Shown here: piece after piece, positions 1-6,119 of the stretch
Position numbering within the stretch: the first letter of the stretch is position 1
Layout: every line of letters begins with the position of its first letter
Assembly (NCBI GenBank): GCA_937928235.1
Contig: CALEZE010000167.1
Span: 1-6,155 of the forward strand
DNA: 6,155 nt
Origin: an uncultured bacterium
GTDB lineage: Bacteria; Patescibacteriota; Microgenomatia; UBA8517
Direction: 5' to 3'
Notes under the pieces: generated by a model
Database searches by the model: none
Seen by the model: only the letters and a program-made list of their open reading frames with translations
Told to the model about the DNA's origin: nothing
Position numbers and translations under genes: made by a program

Positions 1-63
1 AGTATAAGAAGATAAACAAAAAGAAAAATTTCAAGGGCGTATACTATAGCTTGGATTATGTCC

Positions 64-90
64 AAAAAAAATGCGCCTAATCTTTTAAGC
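64..90 (-). terminator. Possible intrinsic terminator after purB
   Basis: Read on the minus strand, a 5-bp stem (GCUUA pairing with UAGGC, one U-G pair) with a 6-nt loop is followed, after three bases, by a run of eight U. It lies about 43 bp past the purB stop codon, where an operon terminator is expected. The stem is short and not GC-rich and the 3-nt gap before the U tract is not ideal, so this is only moderately supported. The rest of 1-132 is AT-rich and I see no gene in it. Confidence 0.4.
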
Positions 91-132
91 ATAATTTAAT
101 TATATCAGCCCGAAGAGGTGGTTTTGCAAGGA

Positions 133-1584
133 CTATTGAAGCTTCTTCGAGACACTTTGGATTCTGCTAACCATTTGCTGGCAGTTTCTTTCTGAATAAC
201 CGGTGTAGTTGGCTGGAGAGAGCTTCTCAAGCACTTTTTTATCTTTTGGTGTAAGGCCGGCATTCTCAACCCAGGTGAGATACTGATCTTTGGAGATGCG
301 CCTACCTCTAAAAAACTCCTTGGCCTTGTCATAAGCATCCCCCAACCCCTGGGCTCTTAGATAAGTTTGAACGCCTTCGGCGATAATTCCCCAGTCATTG
401 TTTAGTGTAGCTTTAACAACTTCTCTGTTTGGACTCACCCTTTCAATGCCTTTTTGTGTGGAGAGAAGAGTTATTAGGGAATATCCAAAAGGAAGACCCA
501 GGTTTCTTTGTATGGTTTTATCTGAAAGGTCCCTTTGTAACCAAGATGTTGGCAGATGTCTGATTAAACCTTCTAGAATCCAGCTGGCCATTAGGGCGTT
601 TCCGTGCGCATTTTCAAAATCAATAGGGTTAACTTTTTGTGGCATGGCTGAGGATCCAAACTCACTTTTGTTTGCCACTTGAGATAGCCAATCAAAACCA
701 ATGTAAATCCTCATATCCTGAGACAAATCTATGAGGATGGAGTTTATTGCAGCAAGATCTGAAAATAGTTCAACGAGATTGTTCTTTGGCTCCACTTGTG
801 TCGTGTAGACATTCGGTTCAAGTCCAAGTGAAGATACAAAGTTTTTACTAAACTTGATCCAGTTTACTTTGGGGTACACTAATTTGTGGGGAGACAAGTT
901 TCCAGTGGCACCGGTTAGTTTTGCTCTGAGTTTTGACTTCTTAATTTTTAAAAGTTTTTCACCCAGTCTTTCTCCAAAAAGTGCAATTTCTTTGCCTAAG
1001 CTTGTGGGGACGGCGGTTTGTAGGTGTGTTTTCCCAGGAATAATATCAGACCTCGTTTTTTTTGCGAGATTCGCGAGTGATGTGAGTAGTTTTGCGCTTG
1101 TAGGTAAATATACATTTTCTAGAAAATTTTTAATAAGTAGACTTCGGGCAATATTGTCGACATCTTCAGAAGCCAGCCCCCAATGCACCCAGCCGTGGGA
1201 CACAATGTCGGCAAGCCCTTTGTTTTTTGCTAAAAGTTCTTGCATGAGCTTAGTCATGCTAATCACATCATGCCTGGCTTTTGATTCAATTGCTCTAAAT
1301 CTCTTATACGCTTTCAGGTCTATTTTTTCGTGAAGTCCGGAAAGCGTTTTTACTTCCTTTGCTGAGAGTTTTCTTATCACACCAGCCTTTGAAAGGTGGA
1401 TAATATACTGCGCCTCAACCGCGACACGCCCTCTTATTAAAGCTATATCACTAAAATGGCGACCTGTGTCAAAACCTACCTCATCCCACAACCTGCCGTC
1501 TAAGTTGGAAATACCAACACTTTCGTGATGAAATGCAGGGGAGGTGGGAAGTGGCATGTTTTTTATTCCAGTTTTGTTGTTCAT
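133..1584 (-). CDS. purB: Adenylosuccinate lyase (PurB), diverged
   Basis: A 483-residue member of the fumarase/aspartase superfamily that resembles E. coli-type PurB over nearly its whole length. PurB splits adenylosuccinate to AMP and fumarate (and SAICAR to AICAR in de novo synthesis) in the cytoplasm, as a homotetramer. Visible landmarks: an SNLDGR start of the core (about 26-31, compare SPVDGR in E. coli), RHD with H105, the WVHWGLASED stretch with H134, TH at 186-187 (general acid region), GATGN (225-229), TTQVEP (261-266), the signature loop GSSAMPQKVNP (310-320), then IDFEN, QRDLSD and SPANYTGY. Two motif positions are unusual: THLQ where PurB has THGQ or similar, and MPQK where it has MPHK; both resemble argininosuccinate lyase. 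It starts one base after the purA stop, which suggests translational coupling. No Shine-Dalgarno sequence is clear at this ATG; M10 (position 1557) has a weak GGA upstream and is an alternative start, since the first 25 residues are not part of the conserved core. Confidence 0.88.
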   Translation of the reverse strand: MNNKTGIKNMPLPTSPAFHHESVGISNLDGRLWDEVGFDTGRHFSDIALIRGRVAVEAQYIIHLSKAGVIRKLSAKEVKTLSGLHEKIDLKAYKRFRAIESKARHDVISMTKLMQELLAKNKGLADIVSHGWVHWGLASEDVDNIARSLLIKNFLENVYLPTSAKLLTSLANLAKKTRSDIIPGKTHLQTAVPTSLGKEIALFGERLGEKLLKIKKSKLRAKLTGATGNLSPHKLVYPKVNWIKFSKNFVSSLGLEPNVYTTQVEPKNNLVELFSDLAAINSILIDLSQDMRIYIGFDWLSQVANKSEFGSSAMPQKVNPIDFENAHGNALMASWILEGLIRHLPTSWLQRDLSDKTIQRNLGLPFGYSLITLLSTQKGIERVSPNREVVKATLNNDWGIIAEGVQTYLRAQGLGDAYDKAKEFFRGRRISKDQYLTWVENAGLTPKDKKVLEKLSPANYTGYSERNCQQMVSRIQSVSKKLQ

Positions 1585-1585
1585 G

Positions 1586-2929
1586 TTATTTTAAGATGAC
1601 TGCGTCGTGGCCTTTCCCCACGCCGATAAAGGTTATTTTGACACCCAATTCCTTTTCGATAAAAATTACATACTTTTGTGCTGCTTTTGGTAAGTCTTTA
1701 AATTTCCTTACTCCAGTTATGTCTTCTTGCCAGCCCGGAAGGGTGACAGTTACCGGCCTTGCGCGTGTAAGAAACTGTGCCTCAACAGAAGGGGGAGTGA
1801 GATAAGTTTTTCCACCCTCTTTGTACTTAACACAGACAGGTATCTCCTTTAGTCCAGACAAAACATCGAGTTTTGTAAGTGCAATTTCATCTTTGTTATC
1901 TACACCAATTACATTAAGGCCATATCTGATAAGAGGTAAGTCAATTGCGCCGCACCTTCTGGGTCTTTTGCTTCTAGTGCCGATTTCTCCTCCCTTATCT
2001 CTAACATAATTACCAAACGCCCCTTTGTTTTCTGTTGGCATTGGCCCACCACCAACGCGTGTTTGGTATGCTTTCACAACCGTTACGATTTTTGTGACAC
2101 TTTTGACAGCTTTTCCACCAAAAGATCTATGAACCGCACCCAAAGCTGTGTTGACACCTGTTGTAAAGGGCCACGAGCCATGACTGACTTCAAGCATGGC
2201 TCCGTGCGAGTCTTCAAAAAGTATTCTTTTGTCCTTGTCTATTCCTTCCCAGACTCTTGCAAGACCGTTCCCAGAGTACTTAAGAAGCACTTTTCTGGCG
2301 TTAGCAATTTCTTTAAGCAGAGTATCCTTGTTGATGCTTTTTTTGACCTTACTTTCCTTGCCAGTTTTTCTCTTTACATCTCGGGCCATGTCGGCAATTA
2401 CACCTTTTTGGATTGCAAGCTCTGCAAGAACTCGCTTTTTCCAATTTCTTGCCAATATGTCCCCAAGCCTTATACCTCTTCTGTTTACCCTGTCGGAAAA
2501 GGCCCAGCCAACCCCTAAGTGGAGAGACCCAATTGCTTCTTTTCCTCGTGCTTCTTCAGAAAGGGCATCTCTTATTTCGTGCCAGCGCATAATTACATGC
2601 GATCTAGGGTCTATCATCAGGTTTTTGGGAGTAATCTTTACCCCACTTTTTACAAGTCCCTGTATTTCTCTCGCGAGAAAAATGGGGTTAATGACAACTT
2701 CAGGCCCGATTATATTAAGAGGTGCCCCGCGGATAATGGTGCTTGGAACTAAACCAAGTCCGAATTCACCCTTGTTGGTTACCACCGTGTGTCCTGCATT
2801 ATGCCCACCTATTATCTTGGCACCAATATCTGGAGTTAGATAGCTTACACATTTACCTTTTCCACTGTCGCCCCAGCCAGCATCGGTTATAAGTACGGAA
2901 CCTTTTTCCCATTTTTTAAAAATTGACAT
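1586..2929 (-). CDS. purA: Adenylosuccinate synthetase (PurA), diverged
   Basis: A 447-residue PurA homologue (usual length about 430). PurA joins aspartate to C6 of IMP using GTP, the first of two steps to AMP. Seen: the GTP-binding glycine-rich loop WGDSGKGK (19-26) with the catalytic Asp at D21 and Lys at K24, GGHNAGHT (41-48) with the catalytic His H47, RRG (150-152) for the phosphate contact from the partner subunit, HGSWPFTT (250-257), KAYQTRVGGGPMPTE (286-300), the aspartate-binding Arg pair R322/R324, the guanine-binding TKLD (352-355) and LPGWQED (397-403). Odd: S22 replaces the Glu of WGDEGKGK; the IMP loop TTGRG is SLHLG (135-139), losing the Thr that contacts IMP phosphate; and the Gln of FEGAQG is H242. 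The retained Asp argues against a phage PurZ (2-aminoadenine pathway) enzyme, as far as I recall that family. An AAGAGG lies 18 nt upstream of the ATG, too far to be optimal; no better in-frame start is seen. Confidence 0.9.
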   Translation of the reverse strand: MSIFKKWEKGSVLITDAGWGDSGKGKCVSYLTPDIGAKIIGGHNAGHTVVTNKGEFGLGLVPSTIIRGAPLNIIGPEVVINPIFLAREIQGLVKSGVKITPKNLMIDPRSHVIMRWHEIRDALSEEARGKEAIGSLHLGVGWAFSDRVNRRGIRLGDILARNWKKRVLAELAIQKGVIADMARDVKRKTGKESKVKKSINKDTLLKEIANARKVLLKYSGNGLARVWEGIDKDKRILFEDSHGAMLEVSHGSWPFTTGVNTALGAVHRSFGGKAVKSVTKIVTVVKAYQTRVGGGPMPTENKGAFGNYVRDKGGEIGTRSKRPRRCGAIDLPLIRYGLNVIGVDNKDEIALTKLDVLSGLKEIPVCVKYKEGGKTYLTPPSVEAQFLTRARPVTVTLPGWQEDITGVRKFKDLPKAAQKYVIFIEKELGVKITFIGVGKGHDAVILK

Positions 2930-2944
2930 ATATTTTTTGTGAGC

Positions 2945-4558
2945 CTACCTCTTATGAAATGTCGGGCCCCAAGCACCTCTTATTTTTCTTGATTCTTCCG
3001 AAAGTTCCCATAAAAATTCCAAGTCTGACTCTTTGTGCATGTCAGCAATACTCTCAAACCGTCTGCCACTTGAAGTACCTTGAAAAACAAATGGAGGAAC
3101 GAGAAAATTAATTACAGCATCCAATATTTGGTCTGCGACCGAAGGAAGAGTCAGATCAAGTTCGGCAAATCCCCCAACACCCTCTGCTGCAAAAGGCCTT
3201 CCATTTTTCATTAACCTTCCTGTATGCTCTTTATTGGTACCGGAAGCTTCGCCGTGGTAAGCAACATAATAATTTTCACCGTCATAGAAAGGATACCTGC
3301 CGCCGATAGACTCAATACCTACCATGTGACTAGGTTTGACTAGCATCGAGGCTCCAAGTAGGTACGCAAGTGCCCAGTAATAGGAAACACTGCTATCCAC
3401 AAAGATGGGAGCATCTACCTTTCCTCTCATTCTCCATAAGTCACGAAGTACAGAAACGGCAACGCCACTCACTATTGATGTGGTGCAACGAAGGCCACCC
3501 GCTATTCCTTGGCCGATAGCATCAGCGCCTGCATCAACTAGTTCTTGAGCTGCTTCAACGCTATTTGCCTGACCAGCAAAAATTTCGAGTGTGCCACCAC
3601 AGTTTTTTCTAAGGGCTTTCACTGTGCGCACCGTTTCTTTAGAAACTTGTAGGTTATAAACCCTTACAGCGAGTCCGGGGAGTTTGTTTTTCTTAATAAG
3701 CGGCATCAAAAGGCGCACTCTTTTTAAAGCATCCTTAGTATCAGTGCTTGTTGTTATGCCAATGTTTGATAGCCAAAAATCAAGAAGGGTTTTTAAATCT
3801 TTTCTGTCCTTCCAAAGAGTGTCCTCTGCAGTTTCGTGGAGAAGCTCCACCGAATTCTTGACAACTTCGGCTTGTACTTCGGGAACGGAACATATCCCTT
3901 CTCGGTAAGTTAACGCCAGAGCACCACTCATGGCTATGGTTGCGGCAAGCTCCGGATTACCGGTAACCATGGAGCCGCTACTTATGGGGAGCCTAACACC
4001 TCTTTCTTTTTTTAAACTCGTGGGCATGAATGGACCTTGTGCCAAAAGGTTTCTTCTGTGCAAACGGTCTGAATAAAGGTCTGGCTGGACGGGAGCAACA
4101 TCAGAGAATGCTAGTAAGCGGTGTTGTGTTTCAGCCCTGTCTAAAACCTGGGAGTGTGCGAGAGAAGGTTTTTTAAAAATTTCCTTTTTAGCTTTTTCTA
4201 GAGCAGCGATTCTCTTTGGATGATTAAGAACAGAAAGAGAAAAGATGCGGCTTTTCTCGGCCCTGTCCAAAATCTCGCTAGGCATTTTTGTTATTTTTAT
4301 TCCCTTATAAAAGTCTGAAGGAGCAGTAAAGCTGGGAAGTGACTTTATTCCCAGTGATGCTTCTTCCCAGGTGATTTCGTCCCCACCACTAAGTACGGTA
4401 TAGAGTCCGCTTTGAACTTTAAACCTTTGTTTTGCCGTTTTTAGTTTCTTTGGGGGAGTAAGTATTTCATCAAAGGAGTAGTTTTTCATTTCTTTAGCAA
4501 CCTCGGGAAACTTTTTTCCAAGCGAAGTAATAGAAAAATTGTGTTTTAGTTTCGGCAT
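2945..4558 (-). CDS. IMP dehydrogenase/GMP reductase family protein, strongly diverged
   Basis: A 537-residue protein whose residues about 148-500 follow the IMPDH/GMP reductase TIM barrel. Recognisable parts are LAFSDVAPVQPD (149-160; TFDDVLLVP in IMPDH), PISSGSMVTG (191-200), VDAGADAIGQGI (341-352), GGLRCTTS (354-361) with catalytic Cys C358, FVDSS (386-390; ADGG), KPS (408-410; the GS phosphate loop), YHGEAS (434-439; YRGMGS) and AAEGVGG (457-463; PEGVEG). Cys, CTT and the Asp and Tyr positions are kept, but many nucleotide contacts differ: DGG is DSS, GS is PS, the base-contacting MG is EA, and GN is GQ. I see no CBS pair; a helical-looking stretch (about 220-296) stands in that place. 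Residues 1-145 match nothing I recognise. IMP oxidation to XMP is possible, but another purine substrate is equally open, so no symbol is given. It is first in the operon, 15 bp before purA. The start has no Shine-Dalgarno; M24 (position 4489) has GAGG 11 nt upstream and is an alternative. Confidence 0.8.
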   Translation of the reverse strand: MPKLKHNFSITSLGKKFPEVAKEMKNYSFDEILTPPKKLKTAKQRFKVQSGLYTVLSGGDEITWEEASLGIKSLPSFTAPSDFYKGIKITKMPSEILDRAEKSRIFSLSVLNHPKRIAALEKAKKEIFKKPSLAHSQVLDRAETQHRLLAFSDVAPVQPDLYSDRLHRRNLLAQGPFMPTSLKKERGVRLPISSGSMVTGNPELAATIAMSGALALTYREGICSVPEVQAEVVKNSVELLHETAEDTLWKDRKDLKTLLDFWLSNIGITTSTDTKDALKRVRLLMPLIKKNKLPGLAVRVYNLQVSKETVRTVKALRKNCGGTLEIFAGQANSVEAAQELVDAGADAIGQGIAGGLRCTTSIVSGVAVSVLRDLWRMRGKVDAPIFVDSSVSYYWALAYLLGASMLVKPSHMVGIESIGGRYPFYDGENYYVAYHGEASGTNKEHTGRLMKNGRPFAAEGVGGFAELDLTLPSVADQILDAVINFLVPPFVFQGTSSGRRFESIADMHKESDLEFLWELSEESRKIRGAWGPTFHKR

Positions 4559-4577
4559 TTAGATATAAAGAAGGAAA

Positions 4578-4640
4578 GCTTTAGCGTGGGGCAGCGCCAG
4601 TGTTTTGAAAGCCTGATCCATACCAGATGGTAACGGCAGG
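4578..4640 (-). promoter_or_regulatory. Structured 5' leader of the purine operon (candidate cis-regulatory RNA)
   Basis: The minus-strand transcript can form two hairpins before the GuaB-like gene. Hairpin 1 (4640 to 4612) pairs CCUG with CAGG, CCGU with AUGG (one G-U pair) and ACC with GGU around an AUCU tetraloop, with small bulges; the G-U pair becomes an A-C mismatch on the plus strand, so the fold favours the minus strand. Hairpin 2 pairs UGGCG (4599-4595) with CGCUA (4586-4582), with an optional outer CUUU/AAAG stem. I do not recognise a known riboswitch: the conserved cores of the purine, ZTP and THF classes are not seen. A role in sensing a purine or related metabolite is inference from position only. 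Confidence 0.3.
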
Positions 4641-4646
4641 AACCAT
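4581..4646 (-). other. Possible 21-codon upstream reading frame in the operon leader
   Basis: On the minus strand, between the proposed promoter and the GuaB-like gene, an ATG opens a 21-codon frame ending in TAA (begins MVPAVTIWYG, ends GAAPR). It ends 22 bp before the GuaB-like ATG. A GAG five bases upstream is only a hint of a ribosome binding site, and the composition shows no run of a regulatory amino acid. It could be a leader peptide, or chance coding within a structured leader RNA. Confidence 0.2.
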
Positions 4647-4654
4647 TACAACTC

Positions 4655-4684
4655 AATTTACAAGACTAGAGGTTATATTGTCAA
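4655..4684 (-). promoter_or_regulatory. Candidate sigma-70-type promoter of the GuaB-like/purA/purB operon
   Basis: On the minus strand a perfect -35 box TTGACA (4684-4679) is followed after 18 bp by TAAATT (4660-4655), a 4/6 match to the -10 consensus. Transcription would start near 4648 and give a leader of about 90 nt. The -10 is weak, so the exact start is uncertain. It is the best-placed promoter-like pair in the 171-bp gap. Confidence 0.45.
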
Positions 4685-4705
4685 TGCGAATTGCAAATCG
4701 TCTTT

Positions 4706-4714
4706 TGCTATACT
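4706..4714 (+). promoter_or_regulatory. Extended -10 promoter for tRNA-Val and downstream genes
   Basis: The plus strand has TGC followed by TATACT (4709-4714), an extended -10 element, ending 15 bp before the tRNA. The predicted start is near 4721, leaving a short 5' leader for RNase P to remove. No good -35 lies at 16-18 bp spacing, as expected for an extended -10 promoter. It probably drives tRNA-Val, the membrane protein gene and gmk as one unit. Confidence 0.6.
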
Positions 4715-4729
4715 CAAGGGAACTAGTGA

Positions 4730-4803
4730 GGTTGCGTAGCTCAGCTGGCTAGAGCGCACCGTTCACATCGGTGAGGCCGAAGGTTCGAGTCCTTCCGCGA
4801 CCA
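4730..4803 (+). tRNA. tRNA-Val (anticodon CAC)
   Basis: A complete 74-nt cloverleaf. The acceptor stem GGUUGCG pairs with CGCGACC (one U-G pair), the D stem is GCUC/GAGC, the anticodon stem is CACCG/CGGUG around the loop UUCACAU, and the T arm is GAAGG-UUCGAGU-CCUUC. The anticodon CAC reads the valine codon GUG. Discriminator base A is followed by CAT, so CCA is not encoded and must be added by a nucleotidyltransferase. Only one base separates the discriminator from the ATG of the next gene. Confidence 0.97.
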
Positions 4804-4804
4804 C

Positions 4805-5470
4805 ATGGAACTAAAAAAGAGAAGAAGAGCTTTTTTGTTTGTGTGGGCTCTGTTGGTTTTAGCAAGCCCGTTAACTCTTTTGTCCAATGCAAACATAGAA
4901 AGAGTTTTTAGTAACGACTTTCTTGCACTAAATCTTTTCCAAAGAGTGTTTGGACTAATTGCTTTTACGCTCCTTGCAAGCCAGATTGTTTTGGGAAGCT
5001 TAATGGACAAATGGGTTAAGCATTTTGGAGGATGGACATACAAGTTCCATGTCACGGAAGGTATTTTTACCTACGCACTCGTACTTCTCCATCCTTTTAT
5101 GCAGACAATTATTGATTTTAAAGTTGGTGGTATTGCTGCTAGTTTATTGACTTTTTTGCCGGGTAAAGACATTTACCTGAACTTTGGCAAACTTGGATTT
5201 ACTCTAATTACCCTCAGTTTTATAGCGGGTTATTTTAGAACAAAACCCTTTTTTAGGAAGAACTGGAAGAAGTTTCATATACTAAGTTACTTTGCATTCT
5301 ATTTTTCTGCATATCACGCATGGGTCTTGGGGACAGACACAAAGCAAGCCCCCTTTATGCTAATTTTTTGGGTATTAGTAGTTTCAGTAACAGTATCGGC
5401 GTTGAGCAGGGCATGGTTATTGATTGAAAGAGGAGCGACACTAATTAAAAATGAAGGAACGACAAGATAA
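4805..5470 (+). CDS. Ferric-reductase-like transmembrane di-heme protein
   Basis: A 221-residue integral membrane protein. A basic N terminus (KKRRR) precedes the first hydrophobic segment (about 9-27); further segments lie near 42-67, 81-103, 127-144, 158-175 and 182-206. Two histidine pairs, H82/H96 (H-X13-H) and H158/H171 (H-X12-H), match the spacing of the bis-heme b ligands in the ferric reductase/NADPH oxidase/MsrQ membrane domain, which carries electrons across the membrane. There is no FAD or NAD(P)H domain, so like MsrQ it would need a partner; none is in the window, so I give no specific name. The start ATG follows the tRNA by one base and no ribosome binding site lies at a useful distance, so translation is probably leaderless after tRNA processing. 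Upstream in-frame codons within the tRNA offer no better start. The 3' end overlaps gmk by 20 bp. Confidence 0.8.
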   Translation: MELKKRRRAFLFVWALLVLASPLTLLSNANIERVFSNDFLALNLFQRVFGLIAFTLLASQIVLGSLMDKWVKHFGGWTYKFHVTEGIFTYALVLLHPFMQTIIDFKVGGIAASLLTFLPGKDIYLNFGKLGFTLITLSFIAGYFRTKPFFRKNWKKFHILSYFAFYFSAYHAWVLGTDTKQAPFMLIFWVLVVSVTVSALSRAWLLIERGATLIKNEGTTR

Positions 5471-6083
5471 TTCTAGAGAAGGATATCTCTTGGTGATTAC
5501 CGGCAAGGCAGGTGCGGGAAAAGATGCAGTGCTTGGAAAACTGTTTGAAGCCATAGAAGACCTTGAACAAATAGTGACCTATGCAACCCGCGATCCTCGT
5601 GCTGATGAAGTACACGGTGTGCACTACAACTTTGCCAACGAGCAAGAGTTTTTGGAGATGGTAGAAAGAGATGAGTTTCTGGAGCATGTTAAGTATGGCA
5701 AGACCTACAAAGGAACTCACAAGAACTCGATTATGGGAGTTTTGGAGGGCAAGAAAGTTGTTTGGCGAATCGATATTTCTCGGGCAGCAACCGTAGAGGA
5801 GACATTTAGAGAGAGATTCCCAGAGGATATACACACAAGTTTGCTGGAAAGAACCATAGTTGTGCTACTAGATTTACCAGATAGCGAGACCGCAAAGAAA
5901 AGAGTAATAGAAAGAGATGGTGACGGATATGACGAGGAAGAATTTGTATTGAGACATACTCAAGACTCAGAGGTGTTGTCGAATTACACCTTTCAATATA
6001 CCGTTGTGAATCATCAAGGAAAACTAGAAGAAACGGTAAGCAATGTGATTAAGATAATTGAAGAAAGATTGGTGGGTAGATAG
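5451..6083 (+). CDS. gmk: Guanylate kinase
   Basis: A 210-residue P-loop kinase that phosphorylates GMP (and dGMP) to GDP with ATP, in the cytoplasm. Seen in order: beta strand plus P-loop GKAGAGKDA (18-26); the GMP-binding segment TRDPRADEVHGVHYNF with R47, R50 and Y59 (compare TTRxPRxGExxGxDYxF); EFLEH with E78; TYKGT (85-89) in place of NYYGS; the RID Asp D108 in the position of the family's DIDxQG; a lid-like RVIERDGDGYDEEE (151-164) with arginines; and FQYTVVN near the C terminus. All main GMP contacts are present, so function is likely normal. The P-loop has GKDA instead of the usual GKST. The start is fixed by an in-frame TAA at 5442-5444 and by the overlap with the upstream gene. AGAGGAG (5429-5435) is the likely ribosome binding site, at a long 15-nt spacing. 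Length fits the family (about 190-210). Confidence 0.92.
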   Translation: MKERQDNSREGYLLVITGKAGAGKDAVLGKLFEAIEDLEQIVTYATRDPRADEVHGVHYNFANEQEFLEMVERDEFLEHVKYGKTYKGTHKNSIMGVLEGKKVVWRIDISRAATVEETFRERFPEDIHTSLLERTIVVLLDLPDSETAKKRVIERDGDGYDEEEFVLRHTQDSEVLSNYTFQYTVVNHQGKLEETVSNVIKIIEERLVGR

Positions 6084-6110
6084 TTAAACACATTGAGAAA
6101 GAAGAATTTT

Positions 6111-6116
6111 TATAAT
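6111..6116 (+). promoter_or_regulatory. -10 box for a gene beyond the right end
   Basis: A perfect TATAAT lies 28 bp after the gmk stop. TTGAGA (6093-6098) is upstream but only 12 bp away, too close for a standard -35, so activity is uncertain. With the downstream ribosome binding site it suggests a separate plus-strand transcription unit just starting here. Confidence 0.4.
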
Positions 6117-6119
6117 AAT

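Noticed and set aside
36..63. Promoter-like TATACT/TATAGT near the left edge
   Set aside because: No -35 at a suitable distance on either strand; AT-rich sequence makes chance matches likely.
854..1333. A 159-residue plus-strand open frame opposite purB
   Set aside because: It is the shadow of purB, with low-complexity Ser/Phe/Leu composition and no recognisable motif.
2196..2843. A 215-residue plus-strand open frame opposite purA
   Set aside because: It is antisense to conserved PurA motifs, and its Ser/Leu/Pro-rich composition is typical of a reverse-complement frame.
1586..2929. PurZ (2-aminoadenine pathway) identity for the PurA homologue
   Set aside because: The catalytic Asp of WGD is retained, the protein is full bacterial length, and no phage genes are nearby.
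4580..4650. A second tRNA or a small SRP RNA in the intergenic region, suggested by GGTAACGGCAGG and GGATCAGG
   Set aside because: No acceptor, anticodon or T arm can be formed, and the SRP GGAAG tetraloop core is missing.
4741..5055. A 104-residue minus-strand open frame across the tRNA, ending in a peptide containing SRKDSNLRPHRCERC
   Set aside because: The end of this frame is the antisense of the tRNA, a well-known source of spurious predicted proteins, and the rest is opposite the well-supported membrane protein gene.
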